From Bufo bufo (lineage: Eukaryota; Chordata; Amphibia; Anura; Bufonidae): 64,000 nucleotides of DNA. Below the pieces are notes generated by a model, which did not search any database, was not told where the DNA came from, and saw only the letters and a program-made list of their open reading frames with translations. The DNA is taken from positions 590,420,293-590,484,292 of the forward strand of contig NC_053390.1 of the NCBI RefSeq assembly GCF_905171765.1, given 5' to 3'. Positions 9,599 through 20,635 of this stretch are shown here, in pieces. The translations under genes were made by a program, and so were the position numbers. How positions within the stretch are numbered: position 1 is the first letter of the stretch; every line of letters begins with the position of its first letter.

Positions 9599-10275
9599 AA
9601 GATACTAAATTTCAAAGACCCTTTAGACCCAGGAAAAATAATTATATGGTTCAAATAGTCTAGTTTCCTAGACTAATAGGCTTCCGTTTCTGGTCAACTT
9701 AAAATATAACGTTTATTTATTTCCTATTAAAAGTGATATAACAAAAAGCGGGAGAAACAAGGAAAACTTTAAAATCCTAGGTGTGGCAGGATCCAGCGGA
9801 GCAAAGGGTTAATTTCACCCATATATATATTCTGCGCGCCCTAACATGTAACCATCAGCATTTTATCTGATGTTCTAACAATATATTTTGCCTTTATACA
9901 ATTTTATATTTAGGGATCGCTTGGTCAGTCGTTTTCTGTCATTGTTTTCATCTTTAAATATCTTATACACGACTCTCCACCAATTTATGGTCGCGGTTCA
10001 GAGGAGTCTGCAGATACTCCTCTCCGCGATGAGATCACTGCCTAACCTAATCTAAAATTTAAAGGCTATGAGCTCCCCCAACATGTTTCACCACTGAACG
10101 TGGCTTCATCAGGGGAAAGGAGCTACTGTCAACAAGACTGCTTTGCAACTGTGTTCTTTTACCTTCTAGAGGTGGGTCATTGAGTATATTACAGCCAATT
10201 GCTGTTCAAACGTCTTGATTGATGGTTTCGTGGTTCAATCTGATCCTTCATTGCTATATTTGCGTCATATCATCG
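9599..10275 (-). repeat. PLE pseudo-LTR, upstream copy
   Basis: This is the direct repeat partner of 2440-3119. It lies upstream of the PLE start codon on the minus strand and would hold the promoter and the first ribozyme. It ends at CATATCATCG, after which the sequence diverges from the other copy. Confidence 0.88.
10071..10124 (-). ncRNA. Hammerhead ribozyme motif (PLE pseudo-LTR copy 2)
   Basis: All 54 nt are identical to the motif at 2915-2968: core CTGATGA, stem II, GAAAC, palindromic ACATGT stem III and an AGCTCC/GGAGCT stem I. The predicted cut is between 10080 and 10079. Two identical ribozymes in the same orientation at matching repeat positions would trim a read-through RNA to one unit. 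Confidence 0.8.
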
Positions 10276-10279
10276 AGAC

Positions 10280-10679
10280 TAAGGTCTCAATCACACGTCC
10301 ATGTCAGTGATGAAATCCGTGATAAGATGGTCAGTGATTCTTCCATGAACGTTTCTGTAAAGTATCTGTGTTTGGTTTGTGTGTTCTGCTTTTTCTTTCT
10401 GTGTGTCATCCGTGTTTCATGGACACTGCACAGCTAAAAATAAATTTCCAGAGCATTTCCTATAAATGGTCCGTGAAACACGGATGGCATCCCTGTTGCA
10501 TCTGTGTTTTTCATGGACCCATAGACTATAAAGGGAGTGATGGACAAAATAGGGCATGCTTCTGTGCTAAAACCACGGACCCACAGACCATGCTAAAAGA
10601 CTGATGTGTGAATGCCCACATTAAAATCAGTGGATTCATGTGCTGTCCATGGAGAACACGGACAGTGGGACATTTAATG
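10280..10679. repeat. Palindromic repeat with TCCGTG/CACGGA motifs
   Basis: Repeated TCCGTGTTTCATGGAC, GTCCGTGAAACACGGATGG and CCACGGACCCACAGACC motifs occur in both orientations. It resembles the CACGGATC-type element at 57293-57752. It is noncoding and probably a decayed nonautonomous DNA element. Confidence 0.5.
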
Positions 10680-10833
10680 TGAAAATGGCTTAATGTAGCT
10701 TAATGTACCATAATGTGCCTAAACCTCAATCAATTGCCTTGAAACTTTGCACAACCTAAGTTCCCAGCTTTCCAAACCTATCCTGGAAGTTTCATGGATT
10801 TTGGCTACCCACAAGGCAAATGAGTGACATTAA

Positions 10834-11546
10834 AGGGATTCTGTCATGAGATTTGAGCCCTATAAGCTAAACATATGGCCAGGTCCGTACTAATAACATG
10901 AATCCTAAACTGCCCTTATTAAACCTGCTTGTGGCTCTATTAGCCCAAAAACTGTTTTTTATAAGCTGTCACTCACCTACCTAAGGTGCCCAAGGGGTTT
11001 TACGTTAACCCAGGGTGCCCGCCCGCACTCCTCGCCGTCTGGTGCCCTGAGCCGCCTTCCTCACCTCAGCCCCGCCTCCGCAATCCTCCCGTCCCTCTGC
11101 TAGATCCGGCGCCTGCGCACTAGGCTCAGCCTGATGCGCCGCGGACTCCTGGCAGCGGCTTCGTTGAGCGAAGTGCGCATGCGCATCAGGCCGGCGCATG
11201 CGCACTTCGCTCAACGAAGCCGCTGCCAGGAGTCTGCGGCGCATCAGGCTGAGCCTAGTGCGCAGGCGCCGGATCTAGCAGAGGGACGGGAGGATTGCGG
11301 AGGCGGGGCTGAGGTGAGGAAGGCGGCGCTGGGCACCAGACGGCGAGGGGTGCGGGCGGGCACCCTGGGTTAACGTAAAACCCCTTGGGCACCTTAGGTA
11401 GGTGAGTGACAGCTTATAAAAAAACAGTTTTTTGGGCTAATAGAGCCACAAGCAGGTTTAATAAGGGCAGTTTAGGATTCATGTTATTAGTACGGACCTG
11501 GCCATATGTTTAGCTTATAGGGCTCAAATCTCATGACAGAATCCCT
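10834..11546. mobile_element. TTAA foldback element, 713 bp
   Basis: The arms of about 350 bp are almost perfect inverted copies, starting AGGGATTCTGTCATGAGATT at both ends. TTAA duplications lie at 10830-10833 and 11547-11550. Sister units of the tandem array show the uninterrupted site (GACATTAAGCTTG), which confirms the boundaries. The centre is GC- and CpG-rich. The two arms show matching ORFs only because they mirror each other. TTAA targeting suggests a piggyBac-type mobilising transposase. Confidence 0.9.
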
Positions 11547-11928
11547 TTAAGCTTGTTTTTTGAGGAGCTTAATGTGGCTTAACGTACAAAAAAAAAACAA
11601 GTCAGATGTTAACCAATTTCCCCCAAACTTCTCATCCTACTAGACTCTCTCTATGCCAACATATTCTGAAGAGTTGGGGTCATTTGAGAAAACATACCAA
11701 AAATTATTCACATTAAACTATTTTATTCCAATCATAAAACATTTAATGTGAACAGCTTAATGTAAAAAGAGCTTAATGTACCATAATGTACCTAAACCTC
11801 AATCAATTGCCTTGAAACTTTGCACAATCTAAGTTCCTAGCTTCCCAAACTTATCCTGGAAGTTTCATAGATTTTGGCTACCCATAAGGCAAATGAGTGA
11901 CATTAAGCTTGTTTTTTTGGGAGCTTAA

Positions 11929-12392
11929 GCTGGCAGCAGTACCTGAGAGTAGCCAGCAGCATGTTTGTAATGATCATTTTCTTCCTGCAGGCAGATGAAG
12001 CAAAAGCTGTAAAAACGTTCTTTAATCTCCTGCCCGGCACGCTTCTCTAGTCAGGCTTGAAGTCACGGAGGCAGCGGTAACCGCGCCCCCTTCCCTGCCC
12101 CTTCGCTGTGATTGACAGCGCTTATGCACGACAGTTCGGCTGGCTTTGCCGAACTGCAGGGTATCAGTCACAGCGAAGGGGGCGTAGTTACCGTGACTTG
12201 AAGCAAGCAGGCCGCTGCCTCCGTGACTTCAAGCCTGACTAGAGAAGCGTGCCGGGCAGGGGATTAAAGAACATTTTTACAGCTTTTGCTTCATCTGCCT
12301 GCAGGAAGAAAATGATTGTTACAAACATGCTGCTGGCTACTCTAAGGTACTGCTGCCGGCTTGGGATGTTTGTTGGAGGTGACAGGTTCCCT
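11929..12392. mobile_element. TTAA foldback element, left end truncated
   Basis: The arms share GGCAGCAGTACC...GAGTAGCCAGCAGCATG. The right end GGTGACAGGTTCCCT abuts TTAA (12393-12396). The left end lacks the matching tip of about 35 bp. About 10 bp of the array unit (TGTGGCTTAA) is also missing at the junction, judged from sister units. The insertion is therefore partly deleted. Confidence 0.75.
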
Positions 12393-13215
12393 TTAACATA
12401 CAAAAATCAACTCAGATGTTAACCAATTTCCCCCAAACTTCCCACCCTACTAGACTCTCTCTATGCCAACATATTCTGAAGATTTGGGGTCATTTGATAA
12501 AACATACCAAAAGTTGTTCACATTAAACCATTTTATTCCTTTTTGAAAACATTTAGCTTAATGTAAAAAGAGCTTAATGTACCATAATGTGCCTAAACCT
12601 CAATCAATTGCCTTGAAACTTTGCACAACCTAAGATCTCAGCTTTCCAAACCTATCCTGGAAGTTTTATGGATTTTGCTTACCCACAAGGCAAATGAGTG
12701 ACATTAAGCTTGTTTTTTGGGGAGCTTAATGTGGCTTAACGTACAAAAAACAACTTCGATGTTAACCGATTTCCCCCAAACTTCCTATACCACAAGACTC
12801 TCTCTATGCCAACATATTCTGAAGATTTTGAGAATCTAGTAGGATGGGAAGTTTGGGGGAAATTGGTTAACATCTGAGTTGTTTTTTGTACGTTAAGCCA
12901 CATTAAGCTCCCAAAAAAACAAGCTTAATGTCACTCATTTGCCTTGTGGGTAAGCAAAATCCATGAAACTTCCAGGATAGGTTTGGGAAGCTGAGATCTT
13001 AAGTTGTGCAAAGTTTTCAAGGCAAGGTATATTATGGTACATTAAGCTACAGTAAGCCATTTTCACATTAAATGTTTTAGGATGTTCCCGGACAGCATAC
13101 ATCCGTGAATCCGTGAATATAGTCACAAAAAGCTAAATAAAAAAATGATGCCTGCTCCAACTAAAAAATGGAAACTACAGACAGAAATGACTCTCATCTG
13201 TTACTATTATAAGTA

Positions 13216-14772
13216 CAGTCGTGGCCAAAAGTTTTGAGAATTACATAAATATTGGAAATTGGAAAAGTTGCTGCTTAAGTTTTTATAATAGCAATTTGCA
13301 TATACTCCAGAATGTTATGAAGAGTGATCAGATGAATTGCATAGTCCTTCTTTGCCATGAAAATTAACTTAATCCCAAAAAAACCTTTCCACTGCATTTC
13401 ATTGCTGTCATTAAAGGACCTGCTGAGATCATTTCAGTAATTGTCTTGTTAACTCAGGTGAGAATGTTGACGAGCACAAGGCTGGAGATCATTATGTCAG
13501 GCTGATTGGGTTAAAATGGCAGACTTGACATGTTAAAAGGAGGGTGATGCTTAAAATCATTGTTCTTCCATTGTTACCCATGGTGACCAGCAAAGAAACG
13601 CGTGCAGCCATCATTGCGTTGCATAAAAATGGCTTCACAGGCAAGGATATTGTGGCTACTAAGATTGCACCTCAATCAACAATTTATAGGATCATCAAGA
13701 ACTTCAAGGAAAGAGGTTCAATTCTTGTTAAGAAGGCTTCAGGGCATCCAAGAAAGTCCAGCAAGCGCCAGGATCGTCTCCTAAAGAGGATTCAGCTGCG
13801 GGATCGGAGTACCACCAGTGCAGAGCTTGCTCAGGAATGGCAGCAGGCAGGTGTGAGCGCATCTGCACGCACAGTGAGGCGAAGACTTTTGGAAGATGGC
13901 CTGGTGTCAAGAAGGGCAGCAAAGAAGCCACTTCTCTCCAAAAAAAACATCAGGGACAGATTGATCTTCTGCAGAAAGTATGGTGAATGGACTGCTGAGG
14001 ACTGGGGCAAAGTCATATTCTCCGATGAAGCCTCTTTCCGATTGTTTGGGGCATCTGGAAAAAGGCTTGTCCGGAGAAGAAAAGGTGAGCGCTACCATCA
14101 GTCCTGTGTCATGCCAACAGTAAAGCATCCTGAAACCATTCATGTGTGGGGTTGCTTCTCATCCAAGGGAGTGGGCTCACTCACAATTTTGCCCAAAATC
14201 ACAGCCATGAATAAAGAATGGTACCAAAACACCCTCCAACAGCAACTTCTTCCAACAATCCAACAACAGTTTGGTGAAGAACAATGCATTTTCCAGCACG
14301 ATGGAGCACCATGCCATAAGGCAAAAGTGATAACTAAGTGGCTCGGGGACCAAAACGTTGACATTTTGGGTCCATGGCCTGGAAACTCCCCAGATCTTAA
14401 TCCCATTGAGAACTTGTGGTCAATCCTCAAGAGGCGGGTGGACAAACAAAAACCCACTAATTCTGACAAACTCCAAGAAGTGATTATGAAAGAATGGGTT
14501 GCTATCAGTCAGGAATTGGCCCAGAAGTTGATTGAGAGCATGCCCAGTCGAATTGCAGAGGTCCTGAAAAAGAAGGGCCAACACTGCAAATACTGACTCT
14601 TTGCATAAATGTCATGTAATTGTCGATAGAAGCCTTTGAAACGTATGAAGTGCGTGTAATTATATTTCACTACATCACAGAAACAACTGAAACAAAGATC
14701 TAAAAGCAGTTTAGCAGCAAACTTTGTGAAAACTAATATTTGTGTCATTCTCAAAACTTTTGGCCGCGACTG
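13216..14772 (+). mobile_element. Tc1-like DNA transposon, DD35E type, complete
   Basis: The ends CAGTCGTGGCCAAAAGTTTT and AAAACTTTTGGCCGCGACTG are inverted, with TA duplications at 13214-13215 and 14773-14774. The 1,557-bp length and one intact transposase ORF match an autonomous element. A second, broken copy lies inverted at 27604-29161. Confidence 0.94.
13580..14596 (+). CDS. Tc1-like transposase (338 aa, DD35E)
   Basis: This is a full-length transposase. Counting from the ATG at 13580 (MVTSKETR), D149 (FSDEAS), D241 (QHDGAP) and E277 ([10 protein letters not shown]) form the triad, with 35 residues between the last two. An N-terminal helix-turn-helix and a GHPRK basic motif (about 55-60) precede it. 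An in-frame ATG at 13547 would add 11 residues (MLKIIVLPLLP), and the sister copy at 28797 keeps a similar in-frame extension. I chose 13580 because the length then matches the family and MVTSK/MGTCK aligns with the usual start. There are no internal stops. It is probably the best candidate source for mobilising the broken copy, if expressed. Confidence 0.93.
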   Translation: MVTSKETRAAIIALHKNGFTGKDIVATKIAPQSTIYRIIKNFKERGSILVKKASGHPRKSSKRQDRLLKRIQLRDRSTTSAELAQEWQQAGVSASARTVRRRLLEDGLVSRRAAKKPLLSKKNIRDRLIFCRKYGEWTAEDWGKVIFSDEASFRLFGASGKRLVRRRKGERYHQSCVMPTVKHPETIHVWGCFSSKGVGSLTILPKITAMNKEWYQNTLQQQLLPTIQQQFGEEQCIFQHDGAPCHKAKVITKWLGDQNVDILGPWPGNSPDLNPIENLWSILKRRVDKQKPTNSDKLQEVIMKEWVAISQELAQKLIESMPSRIAEVLKKKGQHCKY

Positions 14773-14774
14773 TA

Positions 14775-15076
14775 CATAGCAATCTTTACTACATAAGTAC
14801 CGGTATATGTCTTAATTATTGTTTCCTGTAAAAAGGTCATAGATTATATGGTCATATCCCATTAGAAGACTGTCAACAGGAAAAATCATTCATTATGCTT
14901 AACATGATTCATTAAATGTCAAGGCTATGGAGAACATTAGTCCGCAAGTGGGTGGAATATATCTGATGCGTTATAGTAGATCATATCTCTAGTAGATAAT
15001 CACTAGGAAAGATTTATGAAAGTAAGGAATTTCTAGTTTTTCCTCTTCTAAATCATACAATTATGTATCACTTTAA
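14775..15076. other. No recognised feature
   Basis: This is AT-rich unique-looking sequence. I see no convincing gene or repeat here. Confidence 0.5.
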
Positions 15077-15351
15077 ATGGGTATTCCAGGATTTTAGTAT
15101 TAATGGCCTATCTTCAGAATAGGCCATCAATATCTGATGGTCAAGGGTCAGAGACCCCGAAACCCCACTGATCAGCTGTTCTGCAGTAGCTCTGGCACAC
15201 AGAACTACAGAGCTCTGTCCACAACACTATGGATGGAGATGACGACGAACAGCTGACCACTGGGGGTGCGGAGTGTGGGACAATCACCAATTAGATATTG
15301 ATGGCCTAATATGACGATAGGCGATCAATCGTTAAATCCTGGAATTCCCAT
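15077..15351. mobile_element. TTAA palindromic MITE (275 bp)
   Basis: The ends ATGGGTATTCCAGGATTTTA and, inverted, ATGGGAATTCCAGGATTTAA are flanked by TTAA at 15073-15076 and 15352-15355. Internal mirrored motifs GGCCATCAATATCTGAT mark a shared family with 44679-44980. Confidence 0.85.
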
Positions 15352-15953
15352 TTAAAATGATACCCCTTTAAGGTTTTAACTAGGCTTTATGGAATTGTTA
15401 AATCAGGAATCAGTAAAGTGGACATTGTTTTGCACAAGGTTACACCTCAATACCAAATACTGTTACAAACAGCAATTTATAGTTTGCTGGTGGAGAGATC
15501 TGATCTACCCTTCAGCGCTCATATTACCTGCAGAACAATAACAATACACAGCTATTCATAGAGCGAGATCTGACTTGGTCCCTGATTCAGATGAACAGTT
15601 ATATGACTGCTTTACGCCTGCTTACCTTTACAACAACCTTCCAATTATGTCCAGCCTCCAGTACATATTTGCAGGCATTGTATGTTCATTTGTTATATAA
15701 TGATCTATTCTCTGAAAACTTAGCGAGATCAGCTTTGCTGTGACATATTTTCACCTATCATACTCTATATATACTGGTGAGAATCTCAGTGGGTCACACA
15801 ATTACAGGATTTCTCATATGCATCCCTCATATTCTGAAACTTACTACCCCAGCACATCAGATTCTCCCCCTACATCAACATTTTCAAAAGCATCCTAAAA
15901 ACCTACCACCTACAATACCCACTACACAGCCAGCTTCTACCTTCTCTACTTAA

Positions 15954-16327
15954 AGAGGTATTCCCATCTCAGACATTGGGGGCATATCGCTAGGTCCTAC
16001 CGCTGGGACCCGCATCTATATTGAGAACGTAGCAGGGAAGGTGGTGGCTGGATGACCCCAGGTTTCCCCAGGTCCAGCCACCACCAAGCACTCTCCCCAC
16101 CGCGCTTGTGCCGCGAACGCTCCCATTCACTTCTATGGGGCTGGCAGAAATAACCAAGCCAGTGCTCGGCTATTTTCGGTGGCCCCATAGAAATATATGG
16201 AGGGCAGCTGTGCTCCATTCTCCGTTCTCAGCGTAGGTGCGGGTCCCAGAGGTGGGACCTACACCTATCAGACAACGAGGGCATATCCTAGCGATGTCCC
16301 CCCATTGTCGGAGATGGGAAAACCCCT
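15954..16327. mobile_element. TTAA palindromic MITE (374 bp)
   Basis: The ends AGAGGTATTCCCATCTC and, inverted, AGGGGTTTTCCCATCTC are flanked by TTAA (15950-15953, 16328-16331). Inner arms include CATATCGCTAGGTCC and its inverse. A right-half copy of the same family lies at about 34085-34278. Confidence 0.85.
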
Positions 16328-16389
16328 TTAATTCTCCTTCCCCTTTCTTTTGTAGTTGGCAAGCCCTTCCCCCTGTCCACCACTTTGCC

Positions 16390-16502
16390 ATGAGGTTAGT
16401 CCATGCATATTGTGCTTGTTATTGTTTTATATTATGTATGTATACCTATTTTCACAGGTACAGCACCCTGGATTTAATGGCGCTTTAAAATAAATAATAA
16501 TA
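16390..16502 (+). repeat. LINE/SINE 3' tail fragment
   Basis: TATGTATGTATACCTATTTTC, GTACAGCACCCTGG and GGCGCTTTAAAATAAATAATAATA resemble the longer copy at 38220-38405. This is the kind of 3' tail shared by amphibian CR1/L2 LINEs and their SINEs. Confidence 0.6.
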
Positions 16503-17180
16503 GCAACGTGCTTCACTTGCAGAAACCATTTTGGTAAGTACAGCATTACAAAACCATGGCAATAGGGAAAAACTGTAGGCGACTAGGCAGTTTTTATTAT
16601 ACATGTTTTACCTGGTTAATTTACTGCAACGTGTAATCCCGGGGAGCATAATTTTACCATTTTGTGCAAGTGACAGTCATCAGCCACTAGAAGACTTATT
16701 AAGCCATACTTCAATCCATCGTAACAAGATCTAAGCTATTGTGTTACTGATAGGGTTGGATGAGGCCTCTAAGTGTGCTGTAAGTTGTAAAGCATGAATA
16801 AAACAAAGCAGCAGTTATTCACATTATTTGTATAGCTTGGTATCTGTTAGATTCTATTTCCAGCCATATGTTTAAACAAACCGTCCTTCAGGAGGACTTT
16901 GGGCATCATTTTCTAGCATTTGTTCAACGCCAAGCCTCTCAGGTTTTACCTACTGGCAAGTATTATTTAAGTTATTGTGCCAGCAGCAAATTAAATAAAG
17001 GCCAATAGCAAAAAGTAATCCCCGTGTTGTCAGATTAGGTACACCAATATGGTTGGACTTCAGTCAAGAACAATATACTGTACATCAAATAAGTATTTCA
17101 AGCATATTCTGACTATCCCACAAAGCCACAGTATTTGAGTAGTTAAAGAGAAACAAATGGTTTACGATATTGCAGGATTC
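16503..17180. other. No recognised feature
   Basis: AT-rich sequence without a supported ORF or repeat. Confidence 0.5.
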
Positions 17181-17350
17181 TGATAGATAGATAGATAGAA
17201 CATGTCTTATTATTATCCGCATTATGGACAAGGATAGGACTGTTCTATTAGGGGCCAGCTGTTCCATTCCGCAAAATACAGAATGCACACTGCCGATATC
17301 CGTGTATTGCGAATCTGCAATTTGTGAACGGTCATGTATATGAGCTCTAA
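17181..17350. repeat. GATA microsatellite plus half palindromic repeat
   Basis: A short (GATA)n run leads into TAGAACATGTC at about 17197. It then has the same half-element as 2253-2425, including TTCCGCAAAATACAGAA-type sequence and a CATGTATATGAGC end. It is noncoding. Confidence 0.65.
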
Positions 17351-18859
17351 TTCAGATCAATAATTACTTTAAATAATAAAACAAAATTGGGATGATGTGT
17401 ATGGAGAGTTCCCCAATGGCAGCCACTGAGGGAAAGTCTTCTGGTAAGTAATTTAGATAAAGAATATGTAGAACTTTCCAAGACTGAAAAATAATGTATG
17501 CGCGTTGACTGCAGTAAAATTGTTCAAGAATGCTTGGTAAAAAAAAAACACAAGGTCAACTTTAGAATAATATAAACCAAACGTGAGACTAATTAAATGT
17601 AATAAAATGCAATGAAAAGTTTTACCAATATTAACCCATCAGGATGCAAACAATACTTTTCTCTCTGCTCTCATTCTTCTAAATGAGGCCTTATGCTAAT
17701 CACTTAACGGTAAGGTCCCTTTTGAACCTGGTTAAGAGATACTCCAAAAGCGTTGCACTTTCCTTTTACACCATAATTAGAATTTGCCATTTATTATCAG
17801 TGTATTTTTAGTGGTAAGTAAATTTTTAAATGTTGACAATAGTTTCAAGCATCAAACCACCAATGCTAGAGCAGAACTGTTCTCGTTAGACTGCTCATTC
17901 GCTCCAATAATCAAACCGTTTTCTCTACAATTCTGGTTTCAAAAAGTTGAAAAACTCATAAAGTTGCCAACATTTAGCATTTTTACACCACGCTAGTTTT
18001 AAAAAAGTGAGTAGAAAAGTGGGCATGGTTAGATATGTTATTTAATTTCACTCCAGGTTTACCACTGCAACTTTTTTTTTTTTTTTTTTAAAGGTCAGAA
18101 GAAAAGTTGTAAACTCACTTCAGTAGAGGGGTGGCATAAAGAAAACTAGAGTAGCATTTTTCGACAAAAGTGTTTAAAGTGTGACTGAGTTTTCAAAAAA
18201 AAAGTTTGCATAATGGCTGTGCTTCTTTGTACAAACATAACTGTTAAGGAACAGTTATGTTTGGGTTTTGCCAAGGTCTCTTTCTGCCATATTATTCCCT
18301 ATTTCTGCTGCTCAACATGATGCATTTCTCTCATAAGCAGTGGGTGTCTCCCTTCTGACAGTACTGTATGCAGTGACTTCACTTCCCTTACTTCCCACTG
18401 TTTTTGTTTTCCTGTAAAGAGAAATCACACTTACAGAAAAGCAGGAGGCTCCTCTGATGTTTAGAAGCAGTTCTTTTATGAGTATCAGGATCTTAGCTAG
18501 CTCTGTTATGCACTCACTTCCTCTCAGCCTTCTTCTGAGTCTCTGTTACCAGGCATGGATTTTGCCAGACACAAGTGGACTGCAACTTAGTGGACGTGAG
18601 AACTCTTAGTGACCATGACTACAGCTTTTTCAGGTGGATACAGGCATATTTTTTAATTATGTGATTTATAAATTTGCTAGTTACACCATTCTCTATTAAA
18701 TGAAATAAAATTCTGTGAAAGTACAGTGACTCTTTAAAGATGAACCAAACTTAACATACAACGCGCAGCATGTGATAAATTTGGCGCAAAGTACGGCAAC
18801 ACAGACTCACGCAAAACTGACTTCAAACACTGTGCTTGTTAAGCTGTGAGGTGGCTAGA
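17351..18859. other. Mostly unannotated AT-rich sequence
   Basis: A poly(T) run lies at about 18070-18090. No ORF with recognisable protein similarity was found. Confidence 0.5.
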
Positions 18860-18963
18860 GTGCTCAATAGAATGCCACAGCCTGGGGGGTGTCATAAGTC
18901 GGATCCCCACTGACCCGATATTGATGACCTATCCTGAGGGTAGGTCATCAGAATTCTACTCCT
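18860..18963. repeat. Single arm of a TTAA palindromic MITE
   Basis: GATATTGATGACCTATCCTG and GGTAGGTCATCAGAATTC end at CTCCTTAA. This matches one arm of the 44679-44980 element. The other arm is missing. Confidence 0.65.
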
Positions 18964-20044
18964 TAAAAAAATCCTATGAGTATTTCCCTAATATATTTTG
19001 GAAACTGATTTTTTTCTATGACATTTTTCAGATGTGATGATAAAAGTTCCATTAAAAAATGAAACATAAGTGGAGTCATGTAAATGCATGTAACACTACA
19101 ACCACCATTTGGACTGTTAGATCACATTTCCTAATCGCCATGTGCTTGAGCTTAGTTGATTTTCCTGTGCTCTAGTGATATGTATACCTAATACAGGCTT
19201 CTCCTGCAATGACTCAGAGGAAAAACATGCCTAGTCTGTAGCCAGTGTTACCGAGACAGAAAAGAACAAAAAAGAAACACGCTCCTTTTATGGAAGTCAG
19301 ACAAATTAATGATGAAGTGATTTTTTACATCTGTTTAAAGCACCAAGTAGAAACCCGTCTGTATCCATTAGCTTGCACTGTTTACTTATGGAGCATGGTG
19401 TGCTTTGTCATGGACCTTCCAAGAATACAAATATGGACCAATGGGTAAGATGCTGTGCCCCACTGAATTACACTTTTAATAGACCATTTATTATATACTC
19501 CAACACTAAAAAAGACTTGAGGATCTACTGTATTTACTATATCTCGGTAGCTATGGTAAAAATAAAAAAATAGCTTTAAGGATAAAATTGTAATTTCAAT
19601 ACTGTGTGCACCTTTAAGCATTACTTTACAAATAGAATACATTTACAAAGTTTAAACCCTTTCCACAAAATACCCTATATGTACAGTGCTGCGAAAATAT
19701 TCCAAGGGGCTGCTATGGCCCTAAGCCTGAAATGGACAGATGCTGCCAATGGCAGAGGCAAAATAGGCATTCATGGGTGGACTGGGAATTTAAAGCGGTC
19801 CTGGAAAAAACTAAAAATGGCCCCATGTTGTAGGCAAGTCCAAACTGACAGAAGGCAGGGCAGCACAATTACTCAAGGCTAGCATATTGTGGCACAAAAT
19901 ACTGCCACTGACAGAAAACAAATACCACAGTGCAGCATAAAATAATGCTCAAGCTGCACAAAATACTTCCCCGGAAGCAGTCTCCTCTGTGGTGGCCAGG
20001 GCCAGCTCCCAAACTCCATTCTCTTACTCCAGTTGTCTCAGGAT
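18964..20044. other. No recognised feature
   Basis: AT-rich sequence; short ORFs show no recognisable family. Confidence 0.5.
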
Positions 20045-20250
20045 AGCGCTAGAGCAGGGTTCCTCGACTCCAGTCCTCAGGACCCACCTGCTGGTCATGT
20101 TTTCCGGATTTCCTTAGTATTGAGCAGGTGATATAATTAGTGTCCATGCATCAGGACTTTCCACAGGTATTCATTCTGTGGGTTATTCTCAAATCATGAC
20201 CGGTAGGTGGGTCCTGAGCACTGGAGTTGAGGAACACTGCGCTAGAGTTT
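20045..20250. mobile_element. Palindromic MITE (CAGGACCCACCTG type)
   Basis: The arms GAGCAGGGTTCCTCGACTCC and GGAGTTGAGGAACACTGCGC are inverted, with inner CAGGACCCACCTGCTGG and CCGGTAGGTGGGTCCTGA. Superfamily is uncertain, possibly hAT-like. Confidence 0.75.
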
Positions 20251-20598
20251 AATTCAGGAGTCAGGAGGGCACCTGCAGCCACCAGCCAGATACATAGGTT
20301 CTTGACACTCCTAGTGTTAATTAACTCAGGGGACAGCACATCATTACTTACCAGGCTGATGGCTGTGAGTTGGGTCTAGGTGGCTCTCTGGGCATCAGCC
20401 CATCAGGAAGTTTCCCTGTAGGGTCGATGACCAGTTGGCATAATACTATTTACATCATTTATGGGAAGTGGCATAATGCACTGGACTCCAGAAGTATTCC
20501 AGTATATTATGAGTTCAATGGACATAGAATTCATTTTTATTAGGGTATTTGGAAAAGTAAAAAAACAAAATTTTGCCTTTTTTGCTTGCATGTTGCCC

Positions 20599-20603
20599 AC
20601 GTT

Positions 20604-20632
<29 letters not shown>
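20599..20632. repeat. (TA)n microsatellite
   Basis: An uninterrupted TA dinucleotide run. Short TA tracts of the same sort occur near 24210, 34330 and 51630. Confidence 0.9.

Positions 20633-20635
<3 letters not shown>

Larger units (their letters stand above)
2440..10275 (-). mobile_element. Penelope-like retroelement, near full length, with pseudo-LTRs
   Basis: The minus-strand order is: pseudo-LTR (9599-10275), a single RT plus GIY-YIG reading frame (9383 to 6005, four apparent frameshifts), a long 3' region with CpG-containing minisatellite, and a second pseudo-LTR (2440-3119). The two repeats match almost base for base over 680 and 677 bp and both stop at CATATCATCG. Each has a hammerhead motif in sense with the ORF. 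PLEs are known for long terminal repeats that arise from tandem copies, and for hammerhead ribozymes in them. A Tc1-like transposon (3437-5050) lies inside the 3' region. High similarity of the two repeats points to a fairly recent insertion. No clean target duplication was found. Confidence 0.88.
10680..13085. repeat. Tandem array of a ~430-bp unit, last copy inverted
   Basis: Three direct copies start near 10680, 11745 and 12545, each running through CTTAATGTACCATAATGTGC, CAATTGCCTTGAAACTTTGC, GGCAAATGAGTGACATTAAG and TTAACCAATTTCCCCCAAAC. A fourth, partial copy (about 12832-13085) is in reverse orientation. The units are rich in TTAA. Copies one and two are each interrupted by a TTAA-flanked foldback element. 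No ORF is conserved between units. I do not recognise the family. Confidence 0.8.

Noticed and set aside
11005..11373. Two similar ORFs on opposite strands with arginine- and alanine-rich products
   Set aside because: They are mirror images made by the foldback element at 10834-11546 and have no protein family.
10834..12392. Regularly spaced repeats as a CRISPR array
   Set aside because: The units are long, palindromic or tandem without unique spacers, and the genome is eukaryotic.
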